DNA of 64,000 nucleotides, taken from positions 372,001 through 436,000 of the forward strand of contig JAXMAB010000006.1 in assembly GCA_046350655.1 (NCBI GenBank), written 5' to 3'. The stretch's first letter is position 1; each line of letters begins with the position of its first letter. The position numbers and the translations under genes were made by a program. Below are positions 17,264-25,239 of this stretch, piece after piece. Source of the stretch: JAEUHO01 sp046350655. Lineage in GTDB: Bacteria; Planctomycetota; PLA2; JAEUHO01. The notes under the pieces were generated by a model. That model was not told the origin of the DNA. It worked only from the letters and a program-made list of their open reading frames with translations, and searched no databases.

Positions 17264-17563
17264 GGCCCGATTCTATCGGTGGCGACGCGGTTCCCCGTGC
17301 GACGGGGGCCGGGACCGCGCCGGTCGGGAATCGCCGGTTCGGCGGGGCCTCGGGGGCGGTCGGGGGGGCCGGGACGCGAGGCCCGGGCCCGGGCCCGGAG
17401 CGCGGGGGCGGATCGAGGGGCCGGGGCGCGGCGGACGGCCCTCGGGGGCCCGGCGGGAGGGTCGGCGACCGGGCCTCGCGGTCCCCTGGGGCGACCGGAC
17501 CTCGCGGTCCGCGGGCCCGGATCGGCGACCGGGCCTCGCGGTCCCGGGGCCAGGGTCGGCGCG
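17264..17563. repeat. repeat-rich spacer with three head-to-tail family-2 copies
   Basis: 300 bases without a gene. CGGGCCTCGCGGTCCC at 17470-17485, a diverged CGGACCTCGCGGTCC at 17496-17510 and an exact reverse-orientation 17-mer at 17530-17546, two of them preceded by GGCGACC. A variant GGGACGCGAGGCCCG lies near 17371. It separates the starts of the aminotransferase gene and the end of a lipoprotein gene, both on the minus strand. Confidence 0.8.
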
Positions 17564-18058
17564 TCACCGCGCGGCGGTGGGGTCCTGGTCGGAGGAGGCG
17601 ATCGTGGCGCTGTCGCCGGCGATCGTGATCACGATCCAGGTGATGCGCTTGACCGTGACGGTGCCGGTGGCCACGGTGCGCCCGCCGAGGACGACGGAGA
17701 CGGTCGGTTCGCCCGAGCGGACGTGGACGGTCGGGGTCTCGAGGCGGGTCGTGCCCTGGGGGAAGGAGAGGGTGCCGTCCACGGCCTTGCGGTCGCCGAC
17801 GTAGACGAGGAGGGGGACGCGCTGGGGGGCCTGGGCCGCGGCGGGGGCCACGACGATGACGTGGACCGGCGTGTCGCGGCTCTCGAGCTCCCAGGAGGTC
17901 TTGCAGCCCGCGAGGGGCAAGGCGGGGGCGACGAGCGCGAGGAGCGCGAGGGCGGCGAGCGGGGTGCGGCGGAGGAGCAGGGGGTGCGTCCGTTGCGGGC
18001 GTGGGTGGGGGGGCGTATGCTCCGCGCAACCCCCGGGGGGGCCGGCAGGGCGGCACAC
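17564..18058 (-). CDS. putative lipoprotein
   Basis: 164 aa from a GTG at 18058; a start closer to the signal sequence cannot be found, so the exact start is uncertain. RRTPLAALALLALVAPALPL is a hydrophobic export signal, then LAGC gives a lipobox. The mature part is a short beta-rich domain: VHVIVVAP, VPLLVYVGDRKAVDG, TVHVRSGEPTVSVVLGG and ITWIVITIAGDSAT. It is divergent from pyrB, with about 70 bases between starts. Function unknown. Confidence 0.55.
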   Translation of the reverse strand: MCRPAGPPGGCAEHTPPHPRPQRTHPLLLRRTPLAALALLALVAPALPLAGCKTSWELESRDTPVHVIVVAPAAAQAPQRVPLLVYVGDRKAVDGTLSFPQGTTRLETPTVHVRSGEPTVSVVLGGRTVATGTVTVKRITWIVITIAGDSATIASSDQDPTAAR

Positions 18059-18128
18059 GCAACCCTACGGCCCGATCGGGGCTCCGGCAAGGTCAGCGTT
18101 CGTCCCCGGTGCGGAGGTCGATCGGCCC

Positions 18129-19064
18129 ATGTCCCCGGCGCACGGGTTCCGCGGGCGTCACGTGGTGTCGGCCGACGACTTTTCGAAGGACGACCTGCTG
18201 GCCCTGCTCGACACGGCGTCGTACTTCGAGAGCGACGTGGGGCCGAGGCTGGCGGGGAAGATCCTCGCGACGCTGTTCTTCGAGCCGTCCACGCGGACGC
18301 GGCTGTCGTTCGAGTCGGCGATGCACCGGCTGGGCGGGAGCGTGCTCGGGTTCGCGGACGAGAAGGCGACCTCGCGGACGAAGGGCGAGAGCCTCGCGGA
18401 CACGATCCGCATGGTCGAGTGCTACTGCGACGCGATCGTGATCCGGCACCCGCAGGAGGGGGCGGCGCGGTTGGCGGCGGAGAACGCGCGGGTCCCCGTG
18501 ATCAACGGGGGCGACGGGAGCAACCAGCACCCGACGCAGACGTTCCTCGACCTGTACACGATCCGGAAGGCGACGGGGCGCATCGACGGGCTGAAAGTCG
18601 GGTTCTTCGGCGACCTGCGGTACGGGCGGGCGGTGCACAGCCTCGCGAAGGCGCTGCTGCACTTCGACGTGGAGATGACGTTCGTCGGGCCGTCGATGCT
18701 GCGGCTGCCGCAGGAACTGCGCGAGAAGATCCAGGCGAAGGGGCGGCTGTCGAAGGAGGTCGAGTCGCTCGACGACGCGAAGCCGCTCGACGTGCTGTAC
18801 GTGACGCGGATCCAGAAGGAGCGGTTCCCGGACCCGTCGGAGTACGAGCGGATCAAGTACGCGTACCGGCTCGACCGGGCGGCGGCGGAGCGGTTCGGCC
18901 CCGACCTCAAGATCCTGCACCCGTTGCCGCGCGTGACGGAGGTGGCGACCGACGTCGACGACCTGCCGGGCGCGCTCTACTTCGAGCAGGCGCGGAACGG
19001 CGTCACGGTACGCAAGGCCCTGTTGTCGTTGATCCTCTCGGACGCCGAGTTCCCGGCGCGCTGA
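18129..19064 (+). CDS. pyrB: aspartate carbamoyltransferase, catalytic subunit
   Basis: 311 aa. Second step of pyrimidine synthesis: carbamoyl phosphate plus aspartate gives carbamoyl aspartate. Catalytic motifs are intact: the carbamoyl-phosphate loop FFEPSTRTRLSFESAM (STRTR at 54-58), KGESLADT in the 80s loop, HPTQTFLDLYTI and HPLPRVTE in the aspartate domain. Start at the ATG 11 bases after GGAGG (18113-18117); the open frame continues upstream without homologous sequence. Regulatory subunit gene begins 2 bases after the stop, so this is a class B, PyrI-regulated enzyme. Confidence 0.96.
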   Translation: MSPAHGFRGRHVVSADDFSKDDLLALLDTASYFESDVGPRLAGKILATLFFEPSTRTRLSFESAMHRLGGSVLGFADEKATSRTKGESLADTIRMVECYCDAIVIRHPQEGAARLAAENARVPVINGGDGSNQHPTQTFLDLYTIRKATGRIDGLKVGFFGDLRYGRAVHSLAKALLHFDVEMTFVGPSMLRLPQELREKIQAKGRLSKEVESLDDAKPLDVLYVTRIQKERFPDPSEYERIKYAYRLDRAAAERFGPDLKILHPLPRVTEVATDVDDLPGALYFEQARNGVTVRKALLSLILSDAEFPAR

Positions 19065-19066
19065 CC

Positions 19067-19516
19067 ATGCCCAGCCCCCACGACTTCCGGTTGCAGGACG
19101 GGACGGTGATCGACCACCTGCCGGTGGGGACGTCCGCGCGGGCGCTGGTGATCCTCGGGTTGCCGCGGGAGGGGCCGGTGACGGTCGGGATGAACGTCCC
19201 GAGCGCGCGGTTCGGGCACAAGGACATCATCCGCGTCGAGGGCCTGGCCCTGCGGAAGAGCGAGACCGACCGGCTGGCGTTGCTGGGCGAGAACGTGACG
19301 GTCGCGATCGTGAAGGGCGGCAAGGTCGCGAGCAAGCAGCGCCTCGAGGTGCCCGAGCGGCTCGTGGGCGTGATCCGCTGCCAGAACCCGACGTGCGTGA
19401 CGAACCACGAGCGCGTCGCCCCGGTCTTCGACCGGGTGTCGAAGGCGCCCCTCCGCCTCCGCTGCGCCTACTGCGAGCGCGCGTCCGCCGACCCGTACGT
19501 CTTCGTCGGCGCGTAA
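19067..19516 (+). CDS. pyrI: aspartate carbamoyltransferase, regulatory subunit
   Basis: 149 aa. The N-terminal nucleotide-binding domain (GTVIDHLPVGTSARALVILG) senses ATP/CTP. The C-terminal zinc domain has the four cysteines: CQNPTC (C-x4-C) and CAYC (C-x2-C). It forms the allosteric dodecamer with PyrB. Starts two bases after pyrB, clearly one operon. Seventeen bases past its stop begins a block of five family-1 hairpins that separates it from a convergent hydrolase gene. Confidence 0.95.
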   Translation: MPSPHDFRLQDGTVIDHLPVGTSARALVILGLPREGPVTVGMNVPSARFGHKDIIRVEGLALRKSETDRLALLGENVTVAIVKGGKVASKQRLEVPERLVGVIRCQNPTCVTNHERVAPVFDRVSKAPLRLRCAYCERASADPYVFVGA

Positions 19517-19532
19517 CCCGCTCCCGGCGCGC

Positions 19533-19750
19533 GACAGCGAACCAAAGGGCTACGACCCCGTTGTTCCGCCGACAGCGGAATGAAGGGCTACGACCCCGTT
19601 GTTTCGCTGCCCGCGACGCGCCGGGGCCGCGCGGTCCCCCCGGCGAGTTGGAACAAACGGCTACGACCCCGTTGTTCGAGTTGGAACAAAGGGCTACGAC
19701 CCCGTTGTTCCGCCGACAGCGGAATGAAGGGCTACGACCCCGTTGTTTCG
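19533..19750. repeat. cluster of five family-1 hairpin repeats between convergent genes
   Basis: All five read GGCTACGACCCCGTTGTT on the plus strand: 19533-19568, 19571-19609, 19647-19680, 19681-19712 and 19715-19750. The pairs 19533-19609 and 19681-19750 have the same order and share the joint CGCCGACAGCGGAATGAAGG, so a two-copy unit has been duplicated. The cluster fills the gap between the pyrI stop and the stop of the minus-strand hydrolase. Confidence 0.92.
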
Positions 19751-19764
19751 TGGTTCCCGCAGGG

Positions 19765-20505
19765 CTAGGAGCCCGGGGGCGCGATGTCGCGGAAGGCGGC
19801 GTCGAGGGCGGCGTGGAGGGCGGGGAGGTCGGTGACGCCGGCGCCGGAGGAACGGCTGAAGAAGTGGTTCAGGCCGGGGAGGACCACGACCCGCGCCCGA
19901 GGGCCCGCGTGGCGCTGCACCTCGTGCGGGGGCGCGACCACGTCGTGCTCGCCCACGAGGATGCGCGTCGGGACCGGCACGCGCTCGAGCCGCTCGATCA
20001 CCCGCGGATCGAGCGCCGCATCGCGGATCGGACGGCCGAGGAGGAGGTCGCCGAAGTCGCGCGCGGTGCGCGGGACCCGCGTGGCGGGGGCCGCCAGGAC
20101 GAGCCCGGAGATCGGCGGTGCGGCCGGCGCGCGCACGGCCTCGAGCCAGAGACGCGCGCCGTACGAGAAGCCGGCGCCGTAGCGCGGCAGACCCTCGGGG
20201 GCCCAGCTCGCGACCGCGTCGGACGCGACCACGAGGTCGACGAGGTGGCCGACCGCGTCGTCCACGTCGCCGTCGCTGTGCCGGACCCCGCGCACGTCGA
20301 ACCGCAGCGCGAGCAGCCCCGCGGCCACCGCGCGCTCCGCGATCGCGACGACCACGCTGTGATCCATGTGGCCGCCGTGGCCGGGATGCGGGTGCGACAC
20401 CGCGATGCTGCCGCGCACCGGGCCCGCGGGACGCATCAGGACCGCGTCGAGCCGGTGCCCGTCGGAGTCGAGGATGCGCGGCTCGCTCGGGAGGGGTGCG
20501 GTCAC
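19765..20505 (-). CDS. alpha/beta hydrolase
   Basis: 246 aa from a GTG at 20505 that overlaps the stop of the upstream parA reading frame (GTGA). Alpha/beta-hydrolase fold: IAVSHPHPGHGGHMDHS is the oxyanion-side loop, LRFDVRGVRHSDGD, nucleophile elbow GFSYG, late acid in ILVGEHDVVAP and catalytic histidine in GLNHFFSR. It resembles the small cytoplasmic KANL3/Tex30-like or dienelactone-hydrolase-like family. An uninterrupted open frame joins it to parA without a stop, but the overlap signature and the coding character of the other frame show they are separate genes. Third gene of truD-parA-hydrolase; substrate unknown. Confidence 0.78.
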   Translation of the reverse strand: MTAPLPSEPRILDSDGHRLDAVLMRPAGPVRGSIAVSHPHPGHGGHMDHSVVVAIAERAVAAGLLALRFDVRGVRHSDGDVDDAVGHLVDLVVASDAVASWAPEGLPRYGAGFSYGARLWLEAVRAPAAPPISGLVLAAPATRVPRTARDFGDLLLGRPIRDAALDPRVIERLERVPVPTRILVGEHDVVAPPHEVQRHAGPRARVVVLPGLNHFFSRSSGAGVTDLPALHAALDAAFRDIAPPGS

Positions 20506-22311
20506 GGCGTCGGGCGTTCGCCGGTCCGCGAGGCCGCCAGCGGCCGCAGCGGCATGCGGCCCAGGGCGAACGGCCGCCCGGCCTTCAGCACGGGGAGCGC
20601 CGGGACCGGCCGCCGCGGCGGCGCGGGCGTCGCCGGCGGCGCCTCGCCCTCGCTCGCGGGGGCGACGAGGGCCGCCGACGCGGCCGCGACGGGGGCCGGG
20701 GCGACGGGCTCGACGATCGCCGCAGGAGGCTCGACCCCTGCCGCCGGCTCCGCGTCCGCGACGACGGGGGGCGTCGTGTCGTCGGCCCCCGCGCCGGAGG
20801 TCGCCGTGTCGTCGGCCCCCGCGTCGGAGGTCGCCGCCTCGGAGGTCGCGGCGTCGTCCACCGTCACGACGTCGCTCGCCGTGACCTCGGCGGCCGCGAC
20901 CTCGGCCGCCGCCCCGTCGATCGCCGCGACCTCGGCGGCGCCCTCGGACGCGGGGGGCGGCGTCGCGAGGGACCCGGCGGGCTCCGCCGACGCTTCGGGC
21001 TCGACCGCCGCGGCGCCGGCCGCGAGGGCCTGCGCGACCACGGCCGTCGCGGCGATGGAGCGCGGGTCCGGCGCGGCGTCGGCGTGGGTCGGCGCGTCGG
21101 CGGCGTGCGGGGCGTCGACCTGCGCGTCGGCGTCGGCCGCGTCGAGCGCCGCCGCGTCGCTGACCGTGGGCTCGTCGATCGTCGCGGTCGCCGCCGGCGC
21201 GCTCGCGGGCTCCGCGGCGGGGGCGCCCCGGACCGGTCGTCGTCCGTCGGGGCGAGCCCGGCCGCGCGCTCGGGGCGGGCGCGTCGTCGGACGCGGGCCC
21301 CGCGTTCCCGGGGGACCCGCCGGCCGCCGGGCCTTGCGTCGGGCCCTCGTTCCGCGTCCCGAGCTTCTTCGTCACCGCCGCGGCCGCCTGCGCGATCGCC
21401 GCGGCGATGCCGCGCTTCGGGGCCGGCTTCGGCGCCGCCGGCGTCGGAGCGACGGGCGCGGCCGGCGTCGCCGCGACCGGGGCGACCGGCGGGGGCGGCG
21501 CGGGCCGCGCCGCGACGGGCGCCGCCGCCAGGGCCTCCGGGACCGCCCGCGCGCCCGCGTCGACCTCGGCGGCGAGCGCGGCGTAGTCGGCCGCGCCGGC
21601 GCAGTCGGGCGCATACTCGAAGATGTGCTTGCCGTAGCTCGGGGCCTCGGCCAGGCGCACGTTCGTGCGGATCCGCGTGTCGAACACGCGCTCGCCGTAG
21701 TGCGACCGCACCTCGTCCATGATCTCGCGCGAGAGGCGCGTCGGGTCCACGAGCGTCGGGACGATGCCGCCGAGGACCAGTTGCGGGTTGATCCGCCGCC
21801 GCACCAGCTCGATCGTGCGGTCGAGCGCCGAGAGGCCGCGCATGGCGAAGAACTCGGTCTGCAGCGCGATGAACACCTCGTTCGCCGCCGCCAGCGCGTT
21901 CAGCGAGAGCAGCCCGAGGCTCGGCGGGCAGTCGAGGAACACGAAGTCCCACGCGTCGGCCGGCAGCTCCGCCAGCGCGTCCCGCAGGAGCACCTCGCGC
22001 CCGATCACCGACGCGAGGTCGAGCTCGCACCCCGCCATGTCCTCGTGCGACGGCACGACGCAGAGGCCCGGCGTCGCGGTGGGGGTGACGGCCTTCGCCA
22101 CCGGGAGCCCCTCGACGAGCACGTCGTAGACCGACGGCCGGACCGTGTCCGGGGGCGGCTCGGAGAGGAGGTGGTCCGTCAGGTTGCCCTGCGGGTCCAT
22201 GTCGACCAGGAGCACTCGACGTCCTCGCAACGCGAGGCCCGCGCCGAGGTTGACGGAGGTGGTCGTCTTGCCGACGCCGCCCTTCTGGTTGACGACCGCG
22301 ATGATGCGCAC
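20502..22311 (-). pseudogene. ParA-family ATPase with a long acidic tail; apparent frameshift near 21250
   Basis: Start set at the GTG at 22311 (VRIIAVVNQKGGVGKTT), as in Soj/ParA; an ATG at 22353 would overlap truD. The ATPase domain (about 255 residues) is intact: deviant Walker A KGGVGKTT, VDMDPQGNLT, FVFLDCPPSLG and EFFAMRGLS. It is followed by an Ala/Pro-rich linker. At about 21240-21255 the meaningful frame changes: beyond it, a different frame reads an Asp/Ala/Thr-rich tail (DAPHAADAPTHADAA..., EVTASDVVTVDDAATSEAA) and ends at 20502 in a GTGA overlap with the hydrolase. Either one base is mis-assembled or the gene is genuinely shifted; I lean to an intact gene of about 600 residues. 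No parB is adjacent. ParA of this type normally partitions chromosomes or positions protein complexes. Confidence 0.7.
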
Positions 22312-22333
22312 GGGGTGGTTCCGGTCCGCGACT

Positions 22334-23677
22334 CTACGCCCCGGTCGGGACATCGGTTGCCCCTTCGTCCTCCTCCACCGTCTCCTCGACCCCGGCCGGC
22401 GCGTCGTCGTCGTCCGCCGGGGGCTCGACCCCCGGTCCGCCGTCGTTCTTCATGAGCTCGCGGAGCACCACGGTCGCGAACGCGCCGGGGGGCAGGGTGA
22501 ACCGGGCCACCACCGTCGTCGCGTCCTCGACCTCGAGGGAGGCGTCGCCGAGCGGCACCCGGTACGGGCGGCGCGCGCCCCGGATCCGCACGTTCGGCTT
22601 GCGGAACGCGTCCTCCGTCAGGCCTTCGCCGTCGAGCACCGCCCGCTCGAGCGCGAGGGGGTCGCCCTCGGGCTGCCGCGCGTCGTACCCGGGGAGCGGG
22701 CCGGCCGGCGACGCGCGGAAGTCGGCGGCCAGGCCGGCGTCGGCCCGCGGGTCGCGGACGAGGAAGAGGGCGCCGCTGTCGTGCAGCCAGCCGAGGTCGC
22801 CCGCGAGCAGCCGGTCGTGGTCGTCGCGGGCGAGGCGCGCGTCGAGGCAGCGGTTGAACAGCCACGACTGGTAGGCCGAGACGTAGATCCGCCGGGCGCG
22901 TTTGCCCAGCGCGAGGAACGCGTCCTCGGCGGTCCCGCCGCGCAGCAGGGCCGAGATCGCCTGCTTCTGCACGCGGTGCTTCATCGGGAAGAGGTCGAAG
23001 GCCGCGGGGAGGTCCCCGCGGTCGAAGGCCTCGCGCGCCTCGAGCACCCGCGTGTCGCCCTCGCGGCGGTGGGGGCGTCCGCACAGGTGCGAGAGGAACC
23101 CGGCCCAGTCGTCGGTCACGACGGCGCGGCCGAGGAGGTGCCCGTCCTGCTTGAGGCCGAACCGCTGCGTGCCGTAGGCGTTCGGCACGCCGCGGCGGAC
23201 GAGCGTCGCGAGGGCCTCCCTCGCGGCGTCGAGGTGCGCGAGGTTCGCGTCGCGCACGCGGATCGTGAACCGGTTGCCCTTGAGGTGCCCGATCCGGATG
23301 CGCGACGGGTGGCGCCTGGCGGAGAGCACCTTGATCTTCGGGTGGCGGATCGCGAGCAGCCGCTCCGGCGGCACGCGCTGCACGCTCATGAGCTGCCGCG
23401 TCACCGCGCGCGCGTCCTTGAGGCCGGCGTACCCGATGCTGTGCTCGCTCACCTTCGCGGTCTTGCTCACCCAGAGCAGCGCCTCGAACGTGGACGTGCC
23501 GCGCTTCTCGAGCTCGAAGAGGACGTGCTCGCCCTCGCCGAGCGCGCCGTAGAGCGGCAGTTCCTCGACGAGGAAGTCGTCGTTGGTCGCACGGATGCGC
23601 CCGCCGATGCCGGGCAGCCCTTCGGTGAGGCGACGGGTGCGGGCGGGGCCGTCCAAGGGGCCGTCAGGGCTCTTCAC
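22334..23677 (-). CDS. truD: tRNA pseudouridine(13) synthase
   Basis: 447 aa. TruD makes pseudouridine 13 in tRNA-Glu. The catalytic motif YAGLKDARAVTRQ holds the nucleophilic aspartate (LKD). KGNRFTIRVRD and VPNAYGTQRFG (the family NxxGxQRFG) and a C-terminal RPYRVPLGDAS complete the fold. It is longer than E. coli TruD (349), closer to the archaeal/TruD-long type, and ends in a 40-residue acidic tail (ADDDDAPAG, EEDEGATD). The parA GTG is 22 bases after the stop. Confidence 0.92.
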   Translation of the reverse strand: MKSPDGPLDGPARTRRLTEGLPGIGGRIRATNDDFLVEELPLYGALGEGEHVLFELEKRGTSTFEALLWVSKTAKVSEHSIGYAGLKDARAVTRQLMSVQRVPPERLLAIRHPKIKVLSARRHPSRIRIGHLKGNRFTIRVRDANLAHLDAAREALATLVRRGVPNAYGTQRFGLKQDGHLLGRAVVTDDWAGFLSHLCGRPHRREGDTRVLEAREAFDRGDLPAAFDLFPMKHRVQKQAISALLRGGTAEDAFLALGKRARRIYVSAYQSWLFNRCLDARLARDDHDRLLAGDLGWLHDSGALFLVRDPRADAGLAADFRASPAGPLPGYDARQPEGDPLALERAVLDGEGLTEDAFRKPNVRIRGARRPYRVPLGDASLEVEDATTVVARFTLPPGAFATVVLRELMKNDGGPGVEPPADDDDAPAGVEETVEEDEGATDVPTGA

Positions 23678-23728
23678 GGAACGGTCTCGTCGAGCTCGGA
23701 CCGGACGATCCCGTCCCGTGACGGCGCC

Positions 23729-25189
23729 TCACTTGGGCTCTTCGAGGATGCGGAACGACTTGAAGATGTCGGCGACGTCCGCCCTGAACTTCTCCCAGCC
23801 GTCCTTGCGGGCCGTGACGCGCATCACGAAGGTCCGCGCGTCGTAGGTGAACGTCCACTGGCACTGGATGTCGGTGCCGATGCGGGCCAGGTTGCCCCGC
23901 ATGCCCCAGCGCCACGCCTCCTTCACGCGCTGCCCGCCGACCTTGGCGCCCTTCACCTCGGTCACGACGCCGAGACGCTCGACGTCCGACTTCGAGAGCC
24001 CGTCCTTCAGCTCGTCCGGGGGCGGGCGCTTCAGCTCCTTCTTCTTGCCGACGTCGGGGAGCGACAGGAGCGGCGCCTTCTCGCTGGGGATCGGGAACGG
24101 GATCAGCTCGATGGGGCCCTCGGGGTGGCTCGTGAAGAAGTTGGTCCCGAGGTTCTTCATCCAGTCGTCGAGGTCGAACGCGGTGGTGCCCGCGCGGCCC
24201 ACGCGGTAGACGAGCAGCTCGACGATGCAGTCGCTGCCCGCGTCCACCGCGCTCATCTCGAAGCCGACGTTCCGGTCGGACTCCTTGCTGCGGTCGAGCT
24301 CCTTCAGCTTGAACTTCGCCGGCTTCACGACCTCGAAACCCATGGCGAGGTCCTTGACCGTCTCCTTCTTCGCCTCGGGCTTGTCCTCCTTGCCGCCGCC
24401 CCCGCCGTCCGCGGGGCCCGCGTCGACCGGCTTCTTGCCGGAGATCGCCTCGGCCTTGAGCACCTCGAAGGACAGCTCGATCATGTCGACGTCGTCCTTC
24501 AGCTTCTCCCGGTCCTTCGGCGTCGACCACCGCCAGATGGCGAGGCGCGTGAGCTTCTTCCGCAGCACGAACACGAACTGCACCGCCACGCAGGGCCCGT
24601 CGTTGCCGCCGAGGTTGCCGCTCGGCGCGTCGACGACGAGCTTCGCCGCCGGCAGGCCCGCGATCCGGGTCTCGCCCTCGACCTTGTAGGGCGGCCACGC
24701 CGCCGGGTCCTTGCCCCAGCGCGACATCACGAGCCGGCGCACCTCCGGCGTCTCCGCGAGCGCGACGAGGGCCTTGTCGAGCTTGTCGTACGCCGCGCCG
24801 ATCCGCGTGTGGAGCTCCTCCGACACCTCCTCGACGCGCTTGGCCTGCTCCTCGAGCAGCTGCCACTCCTTCAGGCCGTCCTCGAAGTCCGCGGGCAGCC
24901 CGGGCGTCGTCTTCGGCCCGACGTCCTGGACCGACAGCATGAGGCGCGCGCCCTGCCCGGTGCCGGGCGTGCCGTCGTGGAGCGTCGCGAGCCGGCGCTC
25001 GCCGGCCTTCACGACGCCGAGGTCGGCGAAGTGGCTGATGTCGGCGAAGTCCCAGGTGTCCGGCATCCGCAGCAGGTAGTTGCCGACGTCGTCGTCGGCC
25101 ACCTTGTCGGCGGACGCGCGGCGGGCCGGCGCCACCGTGGCGACGGCGGCCAGCCCGAGGAGGAGGAGCAGGGAGGGGAGACGACGCAT
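23729..25189 (-). CDS. secreted protein, unknown function
   Basis: 486 aa. Start at 25189 gives a clear signal peptide, MRRLPSLLLLLGLAAVATV, then ARRASA for signal peptidase I. The mature part appears to hold two similar units: one in the first 230 residues (LLRMPDTWDFADISHFADLG) and one after a Gly/Lys-rich linker (GGGGGKEDKPEAKKE) starting LAMGFEVVKPAKFKLKELD. Both end in a short helix after an Arg-rich strand (FVMRVTARKDGWEKFRADV). The same architecture recurs in the genes at 25240 and 33553. Fifty bases downstream of that neighbour, same strand, so probably one transcript. No family name recognised. Confidence 0.7.
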   Translation of the reverse strand: MRRLPSLLLLLGLAAVATVAPARRASADKVADDDVGNYLLRMPDTWDFADISHFADLGVVKAGERRLATLHDGTPGTGQGARLMLSVQDVGPKTTPGLPADFEDGLKEWQLLEEQAKRVEEVSEELHTRIGAAYDKLDKALVALAETPEVRRLVMSRWGKDPAAWPPYKVEGETRIAGLPAAKLVVDAPSGNLGGNDGPCVAVQFVFVLRKKLTRLAIWRWSTPKDREKLKDDVDMIELSFEVLKAEAISGKKPVDAGPADGGGGGKEDKPEAKKETVKDLAMGFEVVKPAKFKLKELDRSKESDRNVGFEMSAVDAGSDCIVELLVYRVGRAGTTAFDLDDWMKNLGTNFFTSHPEGPIELIPFPIPSEKAPLLSLPDVGKKKELKRPPPDELKDGLSKSDVERLGVVTEVKGAKVGGQRVKEAWRWGMRGNLARIGTDIQCQWTFTYDARTFVMRVTARKDGWEKFRADVADIFKSFRILEEPK

Positions 25190-25209
25190 CGGGTTGCCTC
25201 GCGACGGCC

Positions 25210-25226
25210 CGGGACCGCGGGGCCCG
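25210..25226. repeat. family-2 17-mer with one mismatch
   Basis: CGGGACCGCGGGGCCCG, differing from the consensus at one base (A to G), between two secreted-protein genes. Confidence 0.8.
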
Positions 25227-25239
25227 GCGGCCGCCGGGG

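Noticed and set aside
15515..19516. A 1333-residue open frame on the plus strand
   Set aside because: Mostly antisense to the aminotransferase and out of frame with pyrB; only its end from 19067 is PyrI.
19533..19750. CRISPR array
   Set aside because: Five similar units occur, but spacing is irregular, the units are hairpins adjoining one another without unique spacers, and no cas genes are near.
19765..22353. A single 862-residue ParA-hydrolase fusion
   Set aside because: The middle third is Arg-rich noise, the alternative frame is coding in character, and the hydrolase has its own GTG overlapping that frame's stop.
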